The translations under genes and the position numbers were made by a program. Under the pieces are notes generated by a model. That model was given only the letters and a program-made list of their open reading frames with translations, ran no database searches and had not been told where the DNA came from. Of a stretch of 64,000 nucleotides of DNA, positions 25,567-37,300 are shown piece by piece (positions within the stretch are counted from its first letter, which is position 1; each line of letters begins with the position of its first letter). This DNA comes from Terebella lapidaria (taxonomy: Eukaryota; Annelida; Polychaeta; Terebellida; Terebellidae), in assembly GCA_949152475.1 (NCBI GenBank), contig OX424561.1, positions 7,192,001 to 7,256,000 on the forward strand, in the 5' to 3' direction.

Positions 25567-26235
25567 ACTGGTTAAGTCTATTATTGACCACAATAAAAAT
25601 AGTTAAGACAAGATATATTTATTATTGGGCTCAACAAGGTAAAGGTTATGTCCAACAGAGATTTTGTGGCCGTAGCCAAATAAGTTAACATTATTTTTGC
25701 TAGTTAAGTCTATTATTGACCTCAATATAAATAGTTAAGACGAGAAACATTTATTATTGAGCTGAACCAGGAAAAGGTTTTGTCCAGTACAGATTTCATG
25801 GGTGTAACCGAAAAAGTTGACATTATTTTTACTAGTTAAGTCTATTATTGGGCACAATAAAAATAGTTAAGACTTAGCCAAATAAGTTAACATTATTTTT
25901 GCTAGTTAAGTCTATTATCGACCTCAATATAAATAGTTAAGACGAGAAACATTTATTATTGAGCTCAACAAGGTAAAGGTTTTGTCCAGTACAGATTTCA
26001 TGGGTGTAACTGAAAAAGTTAACATTATTTTTACTAGTTAAGTCTATTATTGGCCACAATAAAAATAGTTAAGACAAGAAATATTTATTATTGGGCTCAA
26101 CAAGGCAAAGGTTCTGTTCAGTAGAGGTTTTATGGCTGTAACCAAATAAGTTAACATTATTTTTGCTAGTTAAGTCTATTATTTACCTCAAAAGAAATTG
26201 TTAAGACGGGAAACGCTTATTATTGAGCTGAACCA
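25567..26235 (+). repeat. Tandem array, ~130-150-bp unit
   Basis: Four to five units, each with TTAAGTCTATTATTGACC, ATAGTTAAGACAAG, ATTTATTATTGGGCTCAACA and GTAACCAAATAAGTTAACAT. Further copies lie at 23340-23450 in the same orientation and at 23600-23700 and 24030-24090 inverted. Confidence 0.8.
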
Positions 26236-26284
26236 CGTAATGGAATTTCACATTCAAATCTAATTTGGAACATATTTCAGGTGA

Positions 26285-26800
26285 AAATAGACCTTTTTGT
26301 GAAAACATTGATCTGGCTCCCATTTTGTCATCTCGAAATGCAGTTTTGGTCAACTTTTAATTCGAATTTCAACTTGAAACCAAGTTTGGCACATATCATG
26401 AGAATAAATATACGTTATGGTGAAAAGTTCGATCTGGCTCCAAATTTGTCATCTTGAAATACACTTTTGGTCAACTTTTAGTTTGAATTTCAACTTGAAA
26501 CCAAGTTTGGCACATAATATGAGTTAAAATATAACTTATGACGAAAAGTTCGATCTGGCTCCAATTTCGTCATCTCAGTTTTGGTCAACTTTTACATTGA
26601 TTTCAACTTGAAACCAAGTTTGGCACATATTATGAGTTAAAATATAACCCAGGGCGAAAAGTTTAATCTGGCTCTAATTTCTTCAACTTGAAATGCAGTT
26701 TTGGTCAATTTTTACTCTGAATATCAACTTTGAACCAGGTTTGTCAACTATTCTGGGTTGACATATAACTTCAGGTAGAAAGATTGATCTGGCTGTAATT
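26285..26800 (+). repeat. Tandem array, ~115-120-bp unit
   Basis: Four to five units with the signature GATCTGGCTCCAATTTCGTC, GCAGTTTTGGTCAACTTTTA and CAACTTGAAACCAAGTTTGG. The last contains a short inverted repeat (CTTGAAACCAAG). It directly follows the other array in the same element. Confidence 0.8.
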
Positions 26801-27070
26801 TCGTTATTTTTGTCAAACATGTCGGAATGGAAATCCATATGCAGTGATTTTGGAGGTGATCTTGAATTCGACTTTCAATAATCTTGAAAGATCAATGCAG
26901 CAATTTTGGTGGAAAACAAAACAGTTGTGGCTTAAGATTTTACATTTCTCTAGTAATCTTTTTTAGCCCTTGCTCTAGTTTTTCATACTTATCAGTAATA
27001 TATTTGGGGCAACAGGGATGATAAGGCTATGGGGGATACATCCAAGCGGTCGTAGGCGACCGGAAATGTC

Positions 27071-28189
27071 TAGTTTTCATTACATTCGATGTTAGTATGT
27101 TTCACTCAGTTAGTTTAGCATGTTTAGTATGAAATATAGTTTTCAAAAAAATATGACTGCTTTCGAAGGCAGCTGCTTTAATTTTTCAATCGCTGCAGCG
27201 GTCGGTGCATGTTGTATGCATTACAGTGACCGCGACTCTACCCAGGCGGGTCAGTGATCTGACATTCCTCGGGTGTTCAACTCAACGGAAATAAAGCCAT
27301 ACACTCAACTCAGAAATTTTAGCAAGCAAGTCATTGATTATTGCGGCACGCTATTTTCATTGTAATGCAATAACATATGCGGCTTACAAATTTGAAACAG
27401 TCCAGACGTTTGTCGCCGTGCATAGGCCTAACACGAAAAGTAGCAACTGGATAAACTTGCTTGTATGCTACACATCATGTTGCGTATTTATCATTTGCAG
27501 TGAAATTCAACAAACCAATTCTCGGTTCGTGATCACGAACAAGTGAAGTTATTCTTGTGTAAGTATCATCACAAACAACACCATCAGAAGAAAGTCCTGC
27601 CTTGTTATCTGTAGCGTATTTTCGGCTCTCTATATTTGCCAATTTTTATTCAATTTGCTCGGACCTTGATCACCAATTTTGAATTTTTGTCCAACCTTAA
27701 CTTACCGATTATGTAAATTTTGTCCATGGATTTCGTGTTTAGTCTTGCGGATTGTTTTGTGTTTGGTATCACACTTGTCTTTTAAAATGAATCACTTATT
27801 TAACACAATACTATCTACTGGACAGACACACACAAATTTTGAAATACATTTGATAACAATTCGCGGAGTTATTGACAAAAACACACAACAGTCCAAGAAT
27901 AAAAATTGCTAGGCGATGACCACCCTTCAAAATGCAATACGTTGATTTCATGAAAGCTCATTAGTATTCAAATAACTCCATAGCATATCGAATTCACACT
28001 CATAATTCAACCCATAGACGGGATGACAAACCGATTCATATTTATCCATTCATTTACCATGATCCTGAGCCAGAATTGTTTCATCGATAGTGGCAAAATA
28101 CACACGTCACAGAATCTTTCTTTTGACTTTCACCCACGTACATTGTATATTGCTATGTTCCATGACTAGCTGCTATGGCCGGTCTGATG
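27071..28189. other. 3' flank of the transferase gene
   Basis: No coding exon is recognised between the large element and the stop codon at 28190. On the minus strand an AATAAA lies at 27645-27650 (TTTATT on the plus strand), a possible polyadenylation signal about 540 bases after the stop. Confidence 0.35.
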
Positions 28190-28318
28190 TTATCTGCAGC
28201 CACAGGGATCCCCACACTGAGTTTTATAAGTCCACAGTTGTCTGAGCCGTTCTGGTGTCAGGTCTGGCATGGCATACATGTCGGAGATACACTCAGACTC
28301 ACACTGCCACAGCGGGTC
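28190..28318 (-). CDS. B3GALNT2: B3GALNT2-like terminal exon
   Basis: Acceptor CTAG at 28319-28322, then 43 codons in phase 0 to TAA at 28190-28192. It starts DPLWQCESEC and ends CGDPCGCR; the paired cysteines and the PERLRQLW segment match the C-terminal tail of vertebrate B3GALNT2 (LW.C....P..LW...C.DPC.C). Confidence 0.88.
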   Translation of the reverse strand, partial: DPLWQCESECISDMYAMPDLTPERLRQLWTYKTQCGDPCGCR

Positions 28319-31300
28319 CTAGAAACATTCTTTGGAGTGTTAATCCCATCTACAGATCGTGTGTACAGTAGACACAAATAAATATAGTTATACACTGTGT
28401 GTTCGTCATATATTGCCAGTGTGACCCGGAATATGAATGTATATTTATATCATCAAAATCTTGCTGTATTGGTGATTATAGGTCGGTACACACATTTATA
28501 GAAGTATTGAATAATCATATTGAAAATGCCCTAAAGATAGTGAAAGCTACAGTTTTTTTTTTTTTAAAAACTCAGATTCAAGCAATATTTTGGACATTCT
28601 CTACAAATAGTTAAATGATAGATGGATCTCTTGGCCAACTAAGCAAAAAAATCTGCATGTATTATTGAACTATCAGACGGACGTAGAGTCATTAATAAGT
28701 ACTCACATCCAGGTAGTGTGGTAGCACGCCTGCCAGCCAAATCCCAATGGAAGTGTCTTCACCCTAGAAGCAAAACATATTAAGATGCCCTATGTCACAA
28801 CGGATTTCAAAGATAATGCCTCATTGCGGTGAACGGCTAACATTTGGTAACGTCTATCCAAATCGACTAATTTGCAGAGATTTATTGATCGTGAAAATCG
28901 CAAAATAAATACTGGGAATAAGACGTATGGAACAAACACTGTTCATGTACATCAATCATATAATACTTGCAAAGTGTGAAAAAATCTCGCGTTGCATTAC
29001 CTGGTAAACGTTTAGGTTGTCGCCATTGTCAGCCACCCAACGCACGAGACTGTTGCTTAGAACGTACCCAGCACCGCACGCGAACCTTGGATACACTGAG
29101 CCAGGATATGATCTCTCCGCCCACTTACCGTAATGCTCCACTGGCCAATTATGACGGAACCTGCGAAAAAGGCGTCATTTAGACAGGCCATAGGTTACAG
29201 GAAGTACCACTGCAGCACTTGTCACATAAAAGGGTTCTTACACTCGGGTGCGTTTACAATGGACCAATTATATTGGCAATATAATTGGAACAACAAGGGA
29301 ATTCCATGTTGTTTTTATAGATTCTGGACTGGCAGTGCGTGACAATATGAAGACGAAACCATGATTCACGTGAATATCCAAATCCCAAAAGGTTCAAAGT
29401 AAGATGGAAATGCAATGAAGCTAATAATGGGTTATTGTTGTCATAGACACCCACGGGGCCGACGCGGTGATTGCTTGTCACACCAGATTTGTTTCGACAT
29501 TTTGCAGAAATTATTTTTATTTTACACCGTATTTATTTACTTATTTTTTAATTTACACCGTATTTCGTGTAGCAAAGGTAAAATGACTCTTGCTTCAGTC
29601 TGACATGGGTGAGAAATTATTTTGCTTTATTTCATATGAGTATCTCATTGAACAAATTTGCTCTAGTAAATGTGCATAATTTCTCGAAGAAATAAAAAAA
29701 TCCAGAGCTAGATATGCTTGAAGATCGAGTTAGTTACCATGTGCAGGTAGCACTAAGGGATACTATCTTACCTTCCCCACCACAGACTCTCGCTGTGGTG
29801 TCCTTGGCGGTTCTTCATCTCATCCAGCACTGCCATAATGCGGGCTACATCCAAATAGCTGTCGTCGTCCGTCTTCAGGAAGTAACGAAAATATGACAAC
29901 TCGGTCAACCTGAGAAAATATAATGGTATGTTACGTATCATCCAAAAGTACATAATACGGGTGTAGTTCACCGAGTGACATGAAAAATCCTTGGAAGTTA
30001 AGAGTGGCACAGAGAGAAAAGTATTTATTCAAATCAACATCACATATGCCAGATGACCTCAGAAGTACTATGCTTCTAAAAAAACTATTGTGCATCTTTT
30101 CAGGTGCATAATAGAATACACAAATACGTGTGTGGAGCACCGAGTGACATGATAAATCCTTGAAAGTTAGAGTGGCACTGAGAGAAAAGTATTTGTTCAA
30201 ATCAATATCACATATGCCAGATGACCTCAGAAGTACTATAGACGTGGAATCAATACCCAGTATCAAGTATTCCGAGCAAACAAAACAGGGTCCGTTATCC
30301 AATCTCATAGTCCGGGGACAGAAAGTCATATCAGGCATACGAAGTGAGAGAAAACAAAAATGACAGGGAAACTCATGAACCCCCGTAAATGGCCATCAGG
30401 AGGTGAAATCAGGTGTTCCGGAAAGAGTGAGCATTTCCTGCCCCACTAGTGGCACCCGTCATGAATTCCCCAAAATTAACATGAAAAAAGATCTAGTTGC
30501 ATGGCAGACATGGATTTGCTGTATTTATCAACCAGATCATGATGACGTCCATAGAATTTCTTAAACGCAGCGATAAGTCTTGGTAAAACATATCCTTGTC
30601 GTAGCAGTTTAGAGACTAGCTGGGCACTTCGATAGACAAAGTCCTCATATTTGCAACTAGCTCTGGAATAGCGTATAAGTTGAGAAACAAACACACCATA
30701 TGCCGGTGACATAGGAATGTTGCTGCTTAGAAAAGGGAAATTGACTATGGAAAATTTGAAATCATCACGTTTGTCATATAATCTAGTTGACAGGTTAGAA
30801 TCATTATCAATCTCCAACCTCAGGTCTAGATAGTTGGAAAAATTAGCGGATTCTGTAGTATCCTTAATTTCAAGTTCCTTAGGATATATGACATCCAAAT
30901 AATCACCAAACTTGGGATTATTTAGCGACAATACATCATCTATGTATCGGAAAGTGAAATTAAAATTACATGTTAGTTTCTTAGAACCTCCTCTTTGTAA
31001 ATGTTGGATAAAATCTGATTCATATGAGTATAAAAACAGGTCTGCCAATAATGGTGCACAGTTTGTACCCATGGGAATACCAATAGTTTGTTGAAATATT
31101 CGACCACCAAATTCCACAAAAATATTATCAATCAGAAAATTAACCATATTTACCACATCCATTTCAGTATATTTGTATGGGGCATCAGAGTCGCCTTTAA
31201 CAAAATAAGCGGTATTATATTTAACTACAATATAGTGGTACCGACGTTGTCCCTTTTTAGAGAAAAATGAATTATTGATTAGTTTTTTAAGCTGAGATTT

Positions 31301-34300
31301 CAGTTCAGAATGAGGTATAGTTGTGTACAAAGTGGAGAAATCAAATGTTTTGATAGACGTTACTTTTGAAAGTGTGTGAGCATGTAGATATTCCAATGCT
31401 TTTTAAAAAAACTATTGTGTATATTGAAATAGTTCAGTAAACCAAACATTAGACAGTACCAGCATCTGGCTCACCTTTGTAACATTTGTACGCCACTGGA
31501 GTTTCCGTAATATGGCCCACCCGATATATGGCCAATGGGCCATCTTTCGGGGAAAATTCCCAAAAGATGGCTCATGGGCGATAATTCGGATTTTTAAAAA
31601 GAAAAATTGATGTGATTTTCTTCATATGACGTATTTTCGATGAAAAAATAAACGGCTTATCGAATATCCAGATATTCCATTAAACCTGTGTCAAGTATTT
31701 ACACCAAAGAACTGTCGAAGGGGCGTCAAAATCACAATGGGGTGACCACGGTGGTGTTTAATTATTTTACTGTTACGCTTATTGGCTTGGAATAGGGGTT
31801 CAAAATCTCAATTCAATGGGAGGCGCAACTTGCAATGCAGAACGTTTAAAGCGAAAAACAAAACAATATATAAACTACATGTACAGATATTACTATATGA
31901 TCATTTCAAGTAAACAAAATATGTCATAGGAATAATTGAAAAGAGCTTAATAGTATACCGATGTGTGTATATTGTATATGTCCATAGCCCACGTGTAGAG
32001 GCACCGATGTACGACTTTTCTTTTTTGGTGTGATTTCTTTCTCTGTTGACTGATGTATCTCCGGTATAGGCATGCATTTCGAAACTAAACATATATCGGT
32101 CATATATTCAGTATTTCGGCGATGTATAGTGAAAAAATTAGCCCAAGGGCTAAGAAAGGTTACCGGACAATATACATTTTAGATATTAGCCTTTTGTCCA
32201 GTGACCTTGAAAATAAAGTCACTGATAAATTCAAGGCCATGAAATTTTCAACAAATATATCACTTCTAGTATGTCCACAATAAATTCCTAAGCTGTAAAG
32301 TCGATAATAAGTGAGACATTAGCCATTCTGTGATGTGACCTTGAAAATGAAGTCAAAGTTCAAGTTCAAGGTCATGAAAATATTCAGTATATATCATTCC
32401 TCTATATTTGCAATTGATTCCTATGCTGTAAATGTAAGTATCAATCTATTACCACTAATACAATCAGATTTTGATGATGCCAATAAGAAACGTAAAATAC
32501 TACATTTTGCAATAGAAACAAACAAAGCCCGACCCGAGTTTATCCAAAGACACACTGGCGTCTTCAGGGGCAGACAATGTGTTAAATGTAGTTGTTTCTA
32601 CTGTACACCAAATGGAATTAGTATAGAACTGCCCAACAACCTATGAAAATAATTTAGAAATCCGAATCTAACCCCATGGAATAGATACATGACAAGTACA
32701 AAAGTACCCAATCACAAGCCCGAAGGCTACTGAGTTGATGGTATCCTCGAGGACAGATTTAACGTCCGCCAGCGGTGACACCGACTCGGTGGTATAAATG
32801 TAAGTATCAATCTATTACCACCAATACAATCAAATTTTGATGATGCCAATAAGAAACGTAAAATACAACATTTTGCAATAGAAACAAAGCCCGACCAAAT
32901 AGTTTATCCAAAGACACACTGGCGTCATCAGGGGCAGATGTAAAGATGATAATAAGCGACATTAGCCATTTTGTTCTCTGACCTTGAAAATGAGATCAAA
33001 GGTCAAATTCTAGATCACCAAAATATTCAGTATACATCATTTCCTATATGTTCACTATGGACCCCTAAGCTGTAAATTTGATAATAAGCGAGATATAAGC
33101 CATTTTGTATTCTGACCTTGAAAATAAAATGACTAACCTCGAAATTTAGGTCAAGGGTCAAATTCAAGGTCACTAGAATATTCAGCATATATCATTTCCT
33201 ATATGTTCACAATTGATTCCTAAGCTGCAGAGTCGCTAATAAGCAAGATATTGGCCATTTTGTCCTGTGACCTTGAAAATGAGGTCAAGGTCAAATTCAA
33301 GGTCACGAGAATATTCAGGATATATCATTTCCTATATGTTCACAATTGATTCCTAAGCCGTAAAGTCGATAATAAGAGAGATATTAGCAATTGTCCTGTG
33401 ACCTTGGAAATGAGGTCAAAGGTCAAATTCAAAGTCACGAGAATATTCAGCATATATCATTTCCTATATGTTCACAATTGATTTCTAAGCTGTAAAGTCG
33501 ATAATAAGCGAGATATTAGCCATTTTGTTCTGTGACCTTGAAAATGAGGCCAAAGGTCAAATTCAAGGTCATGAGAATATTCAGCATATATGTTCACAAT
33601 GGATTCCTAAGCTGTAAAGTCGATAATAAGCGAGATATTAGCCATTTTGTCCTGTGACCTTGAAAATGAGGTCAAAGGTCAAATTCAAGGTCACGAGAAT
33701 ATTCAGCATATATCATTTCCTATATGTTCACAATTGATTTCTAAGCTGTAAAGTCGATAATAAGCGAGATATTAGCCATTTTGTCCTGTGACCTTGAAAA
33801 TGAGGTCAAAGGTCAAATTCAAGGTCACGAGAATATTCAGCATATATCATTTCCTATATGTCCACAATTGATTCCTAGTCTCTAATCTCAATATTAAGTG
33901 AGATATTAGGCTTAATGTGTCCCATTATAAAGCATAGGAGAATTTAACATGGGAAAGTCCCATTTGGGCCGAGTTTGGGCCCAAAATGGCCCACTTCGAG
34001 CGATTCAAGGGCAACGAAATTTATACATGTCACTGAGGTACATATGAGGAGTGTTATGCATGAATAAGAAAAAAAGTTACTGAACAGATTTTGAGAAAAC
34101 GACAGCCAAAGTCCAAAATTGGCCATTTTTCGACGAAAACGGCCGCCATTTTGAAATAATTGCGAAAATAAAAAAATTAAAAAATAGCTCCCTCTCGAAA
34201 TATTTTTAGGCATTCTTGTGCAAAATTTCAGAAAGATTCGATCGTAAACTTTAAAGATAAAAATGTAGACGGACGACGACGGGCAAACGGAACGGAGTTA

Positions 34301-37300
34301 CATTGTATGGGGATTTCTTAGGGGGAATAAAGCTGAAAACGCCCCACAACCACAGTTTAAGCCAAAAGTGCGGTCTTATGTCAGGACTTATGGGGAAAGT
34401 TAAGATAGGAAATTTAACATTGGGTCCGCCCGTAACGCCCATCCGTTCACCTGTCCGGACGACGACGGACGACGACGGACGCAACGCCACGGCAATAGGT
34501 TATCGGACCAAAGGTCCGGTAACCTAAAAAACAGAGTTAAGCCGAGAAAGTTGAAAGTCAAATTCAAGGTGACCACTGAAATCGCCATATCTCTAACCGT
34601 GAAAATGGGATCAAAGGTTAAATTCTAGATCACCAAACTATTCAGCATACATCATTTCCTATATGTTCACAATGGACCCCTAAGCTGTAAATTTGATAAT
34701 AAGCGAGATATAAGCCATTTTGTAATCTGACTTTGAAAATAAAATGACTGACCTTGAAATTTAGGTCAAAGGTCAAATTCAATATCATTAAAATATTCAG
34801 AATATATCATTTCCTATATGTTCACAATTGATTCCTAAGCTGTAAAGTCGATAATAAGCAAGATATTAGCCATTTTGTCCTGTTGACCTTGAAAATGAAG
34901 TCAAAGGTCAAATTCAAGGTCATGAGAATTTTCAGCATATATCATTTCCTATATGTTCACAATTAATTCCTAAGCTGTAAAGTCGCTAATAAGCAAGATA
35001 TTGGCCATTTTGTCCTGTGACCTTGAAAATAGGTCAAAGGTCAAATTCAAGGTCACGAGCATTTTCAGCATATATCATTTCCTATATATTCACAAATGAT
35101 TCCTAAGCTGTAAAGTCGCTAATAAGCAAGATATTGGCCATTTTGTCCTGTGACCTTGGAAATAGGTCAAAGGTCAAATTCAAGGTCACGAGCATTTCCA
35201 GTATATATCATTTCCTATATGTTCACAATTGATTCCTAAGCTGTAAAGTCGCTAATAAGCAAGATATTGGCCATTTTGTCCTGTGACCTTGAAAATGAGG
35301 TCAAAGGTCAAATTCAAGGTCACGAGAATATTCAGCATATATCATTTCCCATATGTTCACAATTGATTCCTAAGCTGTAAAGTCGATAATTAGCGAGATA
35401 TCAGCAATTTTGTCATGTGACCTTGAAAATGAGGTCAAAGGTCAAATTCAAGGTCATGAGAATATTCTGCGTATATCATTTCCTATATGTTCACAATTGA
35501 TTCCTAAGCTGTAAAGTCGATAATAAACGAGATATTAGCCATTTTGTCCTGTGACCTTGAAAATGAGGTCAAAGGTCAAATTCAAGGTCACGAGAATTTT
35601 CAGCATATATCATTTCCTATATGTTCACAATCGATTCCTAAGCTGTGAAGTCGCTAATAAGCAAGATATTGGCCATTTTGTCCTGTGACCTTGAAAATGA
35701 GGTCAAAGCTCAAATTCAAGGCCACGAGAATATTCAGCATATATCATTTCCTATATGTTCACAATTGATTCCTAAGCTGTAAAGTCGATAATAAGCGAGA
35801 TATTAGCAATTTTGTCCTGCGACCTTGGAAATGAGGTCAAAGGTCAAATTCAAGGTCACGAAAATATTCAGCATATATCATTTCCTATATGTTCACAATT
35901 GATTCCTAAACTGTAAAGTCGATAATAAGCGAGATATTAGCCATTTTGTCATGTGACCTTGAAAATGAGGTCAAAGGTCAAATTCAAGGTCACAAGAATA
36001 TTCAGCATATATCATTTCCTATATGTTCACAACTGATTCCTAAGCTGTAAAGTCGATAATAAGCGAGATATTAGCCATTTTGTCCTGTGACCTTGAAAAT
36101 GAGGTCAAAAGTCAAAATCAAGGTCACGAGTTTATTCAGTATATATCATTTCCTATATGTCCACAATTGATTCCTAGTCTCTAATTTCAATATTAAGTGA
36201 TATATTAGGCTTAATGTGTCCCATTATAAAGCATAGGAGAATTTAACATGGGAAAGTCCCATTTGGGCTGAGTTCGGGCCCAAAATGGCCCACTTCGAGC
36301 GATTCAAGGGCAACGAAATTTATACATGTCACAGGGGTACATAGGAGGAGTGTCATGCATCAATAAGAAAAAAAGTTACTGAACAGATTTTGAGAAAACG
36401 ACCGTCGAAGTCCAAAATTGGCCATTTTTCGACAAAAACGGCCGCTCTGACCTTGAAACCAAGGTCAGATGTCAAATTCAAGGTCACGACAATATTCAGC
36501 ATATATCATTTCCTATATGTCCACAATTGATTCCTAGTCTCTAATCTCAATATTAAGTGAGATATTAGGATTTAATGTGTACCATTATAAAGCATAGGAG
36601 AATTTAACATGGGAAAGTCCCATTTGGGCCGAGTTTAAGCCAAACTGGCCCACTTCGAGCGATTCAAGCGCAACGAAATTTATAGACATCATAGAAGTAC
36701 ATATGAGGAGTCTTATGTATCAAAGAGAAACAAAGTTACTGAACAGATTTTGAGAAAATGGCCACCAAAGTCCAAAATCAGGCCTTTTTCGTCGAAAACG
36801 GCTGCCATTTTGAAGAAAAAGCGAAAATCAAAAAACTAAAAAATACCTCCTTCTTGAATTATTTTTAAGTATTTTTCTGCAAAATTTCAGAAAAATTCGC
36901 CCGTAAACAAAAAAGATAAAAATGTGGACGACGACGACGACGGCGACGGACGACGGACGCAACGCCATGCCAATAGGTTATCGGACCATAGGTCCGGTAA
37001 CCTAAAAACGTTTTTTTCCGAAAGATCGCCCATGGGCCATAATTCGGATCCGATTTTTATTCGGTGAGATGCTATTTTCCGAAAGATCGCCCAGGGCCAT
37101 ATTACGGAAAACCACGGTACCTCTTACCTTACTTAGTTGAACAAATGCTAATAACCTGAAATATCATTGTATAAAGAGATACAGAGCACTGAAAATGGCA
37201 GTGGTGTCAACATATTAAAACGGCCTACACCAGAATCTTGGAATGAAATTACTGAGAAAAGTGTACCAATGGACAATGAAATGCGTGTATATAGAATATG

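Larger units (their letters stand above)
22804..27070 (+). mobile_element. Large non-autonomous element with GTATCCCCC ends and hairpins
   Basis: The left end GTATCCCCC (22804-22812) is mirrored by GGGGGATAC at 27031-27039. Immediately inside the left end lies a CCGAACGAAGTTCGG hairpin. Just outside the right GGGGGATAC lies a CGGTCGTAGGCGACCG hairpin. After the left hairpin comes a CGCCGCCGCCGCC run. The interior holds two different tandem arrays (25567-26235 and 26285-26800) and inverted copies of the first array unit near 23640 and 24035. No transposase was found. Confidence 0.7.
32157..34526 (+). mobile_element. 'GGTTACCGGA' hairpin-ended element with satellite core
   Basis: It starts AAGGTTACCGGA and ends TCCGGTAACCT. 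The end forms a 13-bp stem AGGTTATCGGACC and GGTCCGGTAACCT around AAA. The core contains Penelope-like fragments (32.43-32.95), then about eight 134-bp satellite units. A 600-bp tail cassette follows (33860-34500), with TTTGGGCC text and a run of GACGACGGACG. It is the same family as 12695-14002 but a different subfamily. Confidence 0.75.
31502..37110. mobile_element. Outer element with 17-bp inverted ends enclosing the satellite
   Basis: TTTCCGTAATATGGCCC at 31502-31518 has its exact reverse complement at 37094-37110. Just inside both ends are further inverted similarities (CGAAAGAT and GGGCGATAATTCGGAT types). The satellite-bearing elements at 32157-37006 lie wholly inside, so they were probably inserted into this element. 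No transposase was seen in the arms. Confidence 0.65.

Noticed and set aside
30912..31270. Plus-strand frames across the reverse transcriptase
   Set aside because: Antisense shadows of the Penelope-like frame.
32940..36190. CRISPR-like array
   Set aside because: Units are contiguous 134-bp satellite monomers without short repeats separated by unique spacers, in a eukaryotic intron.
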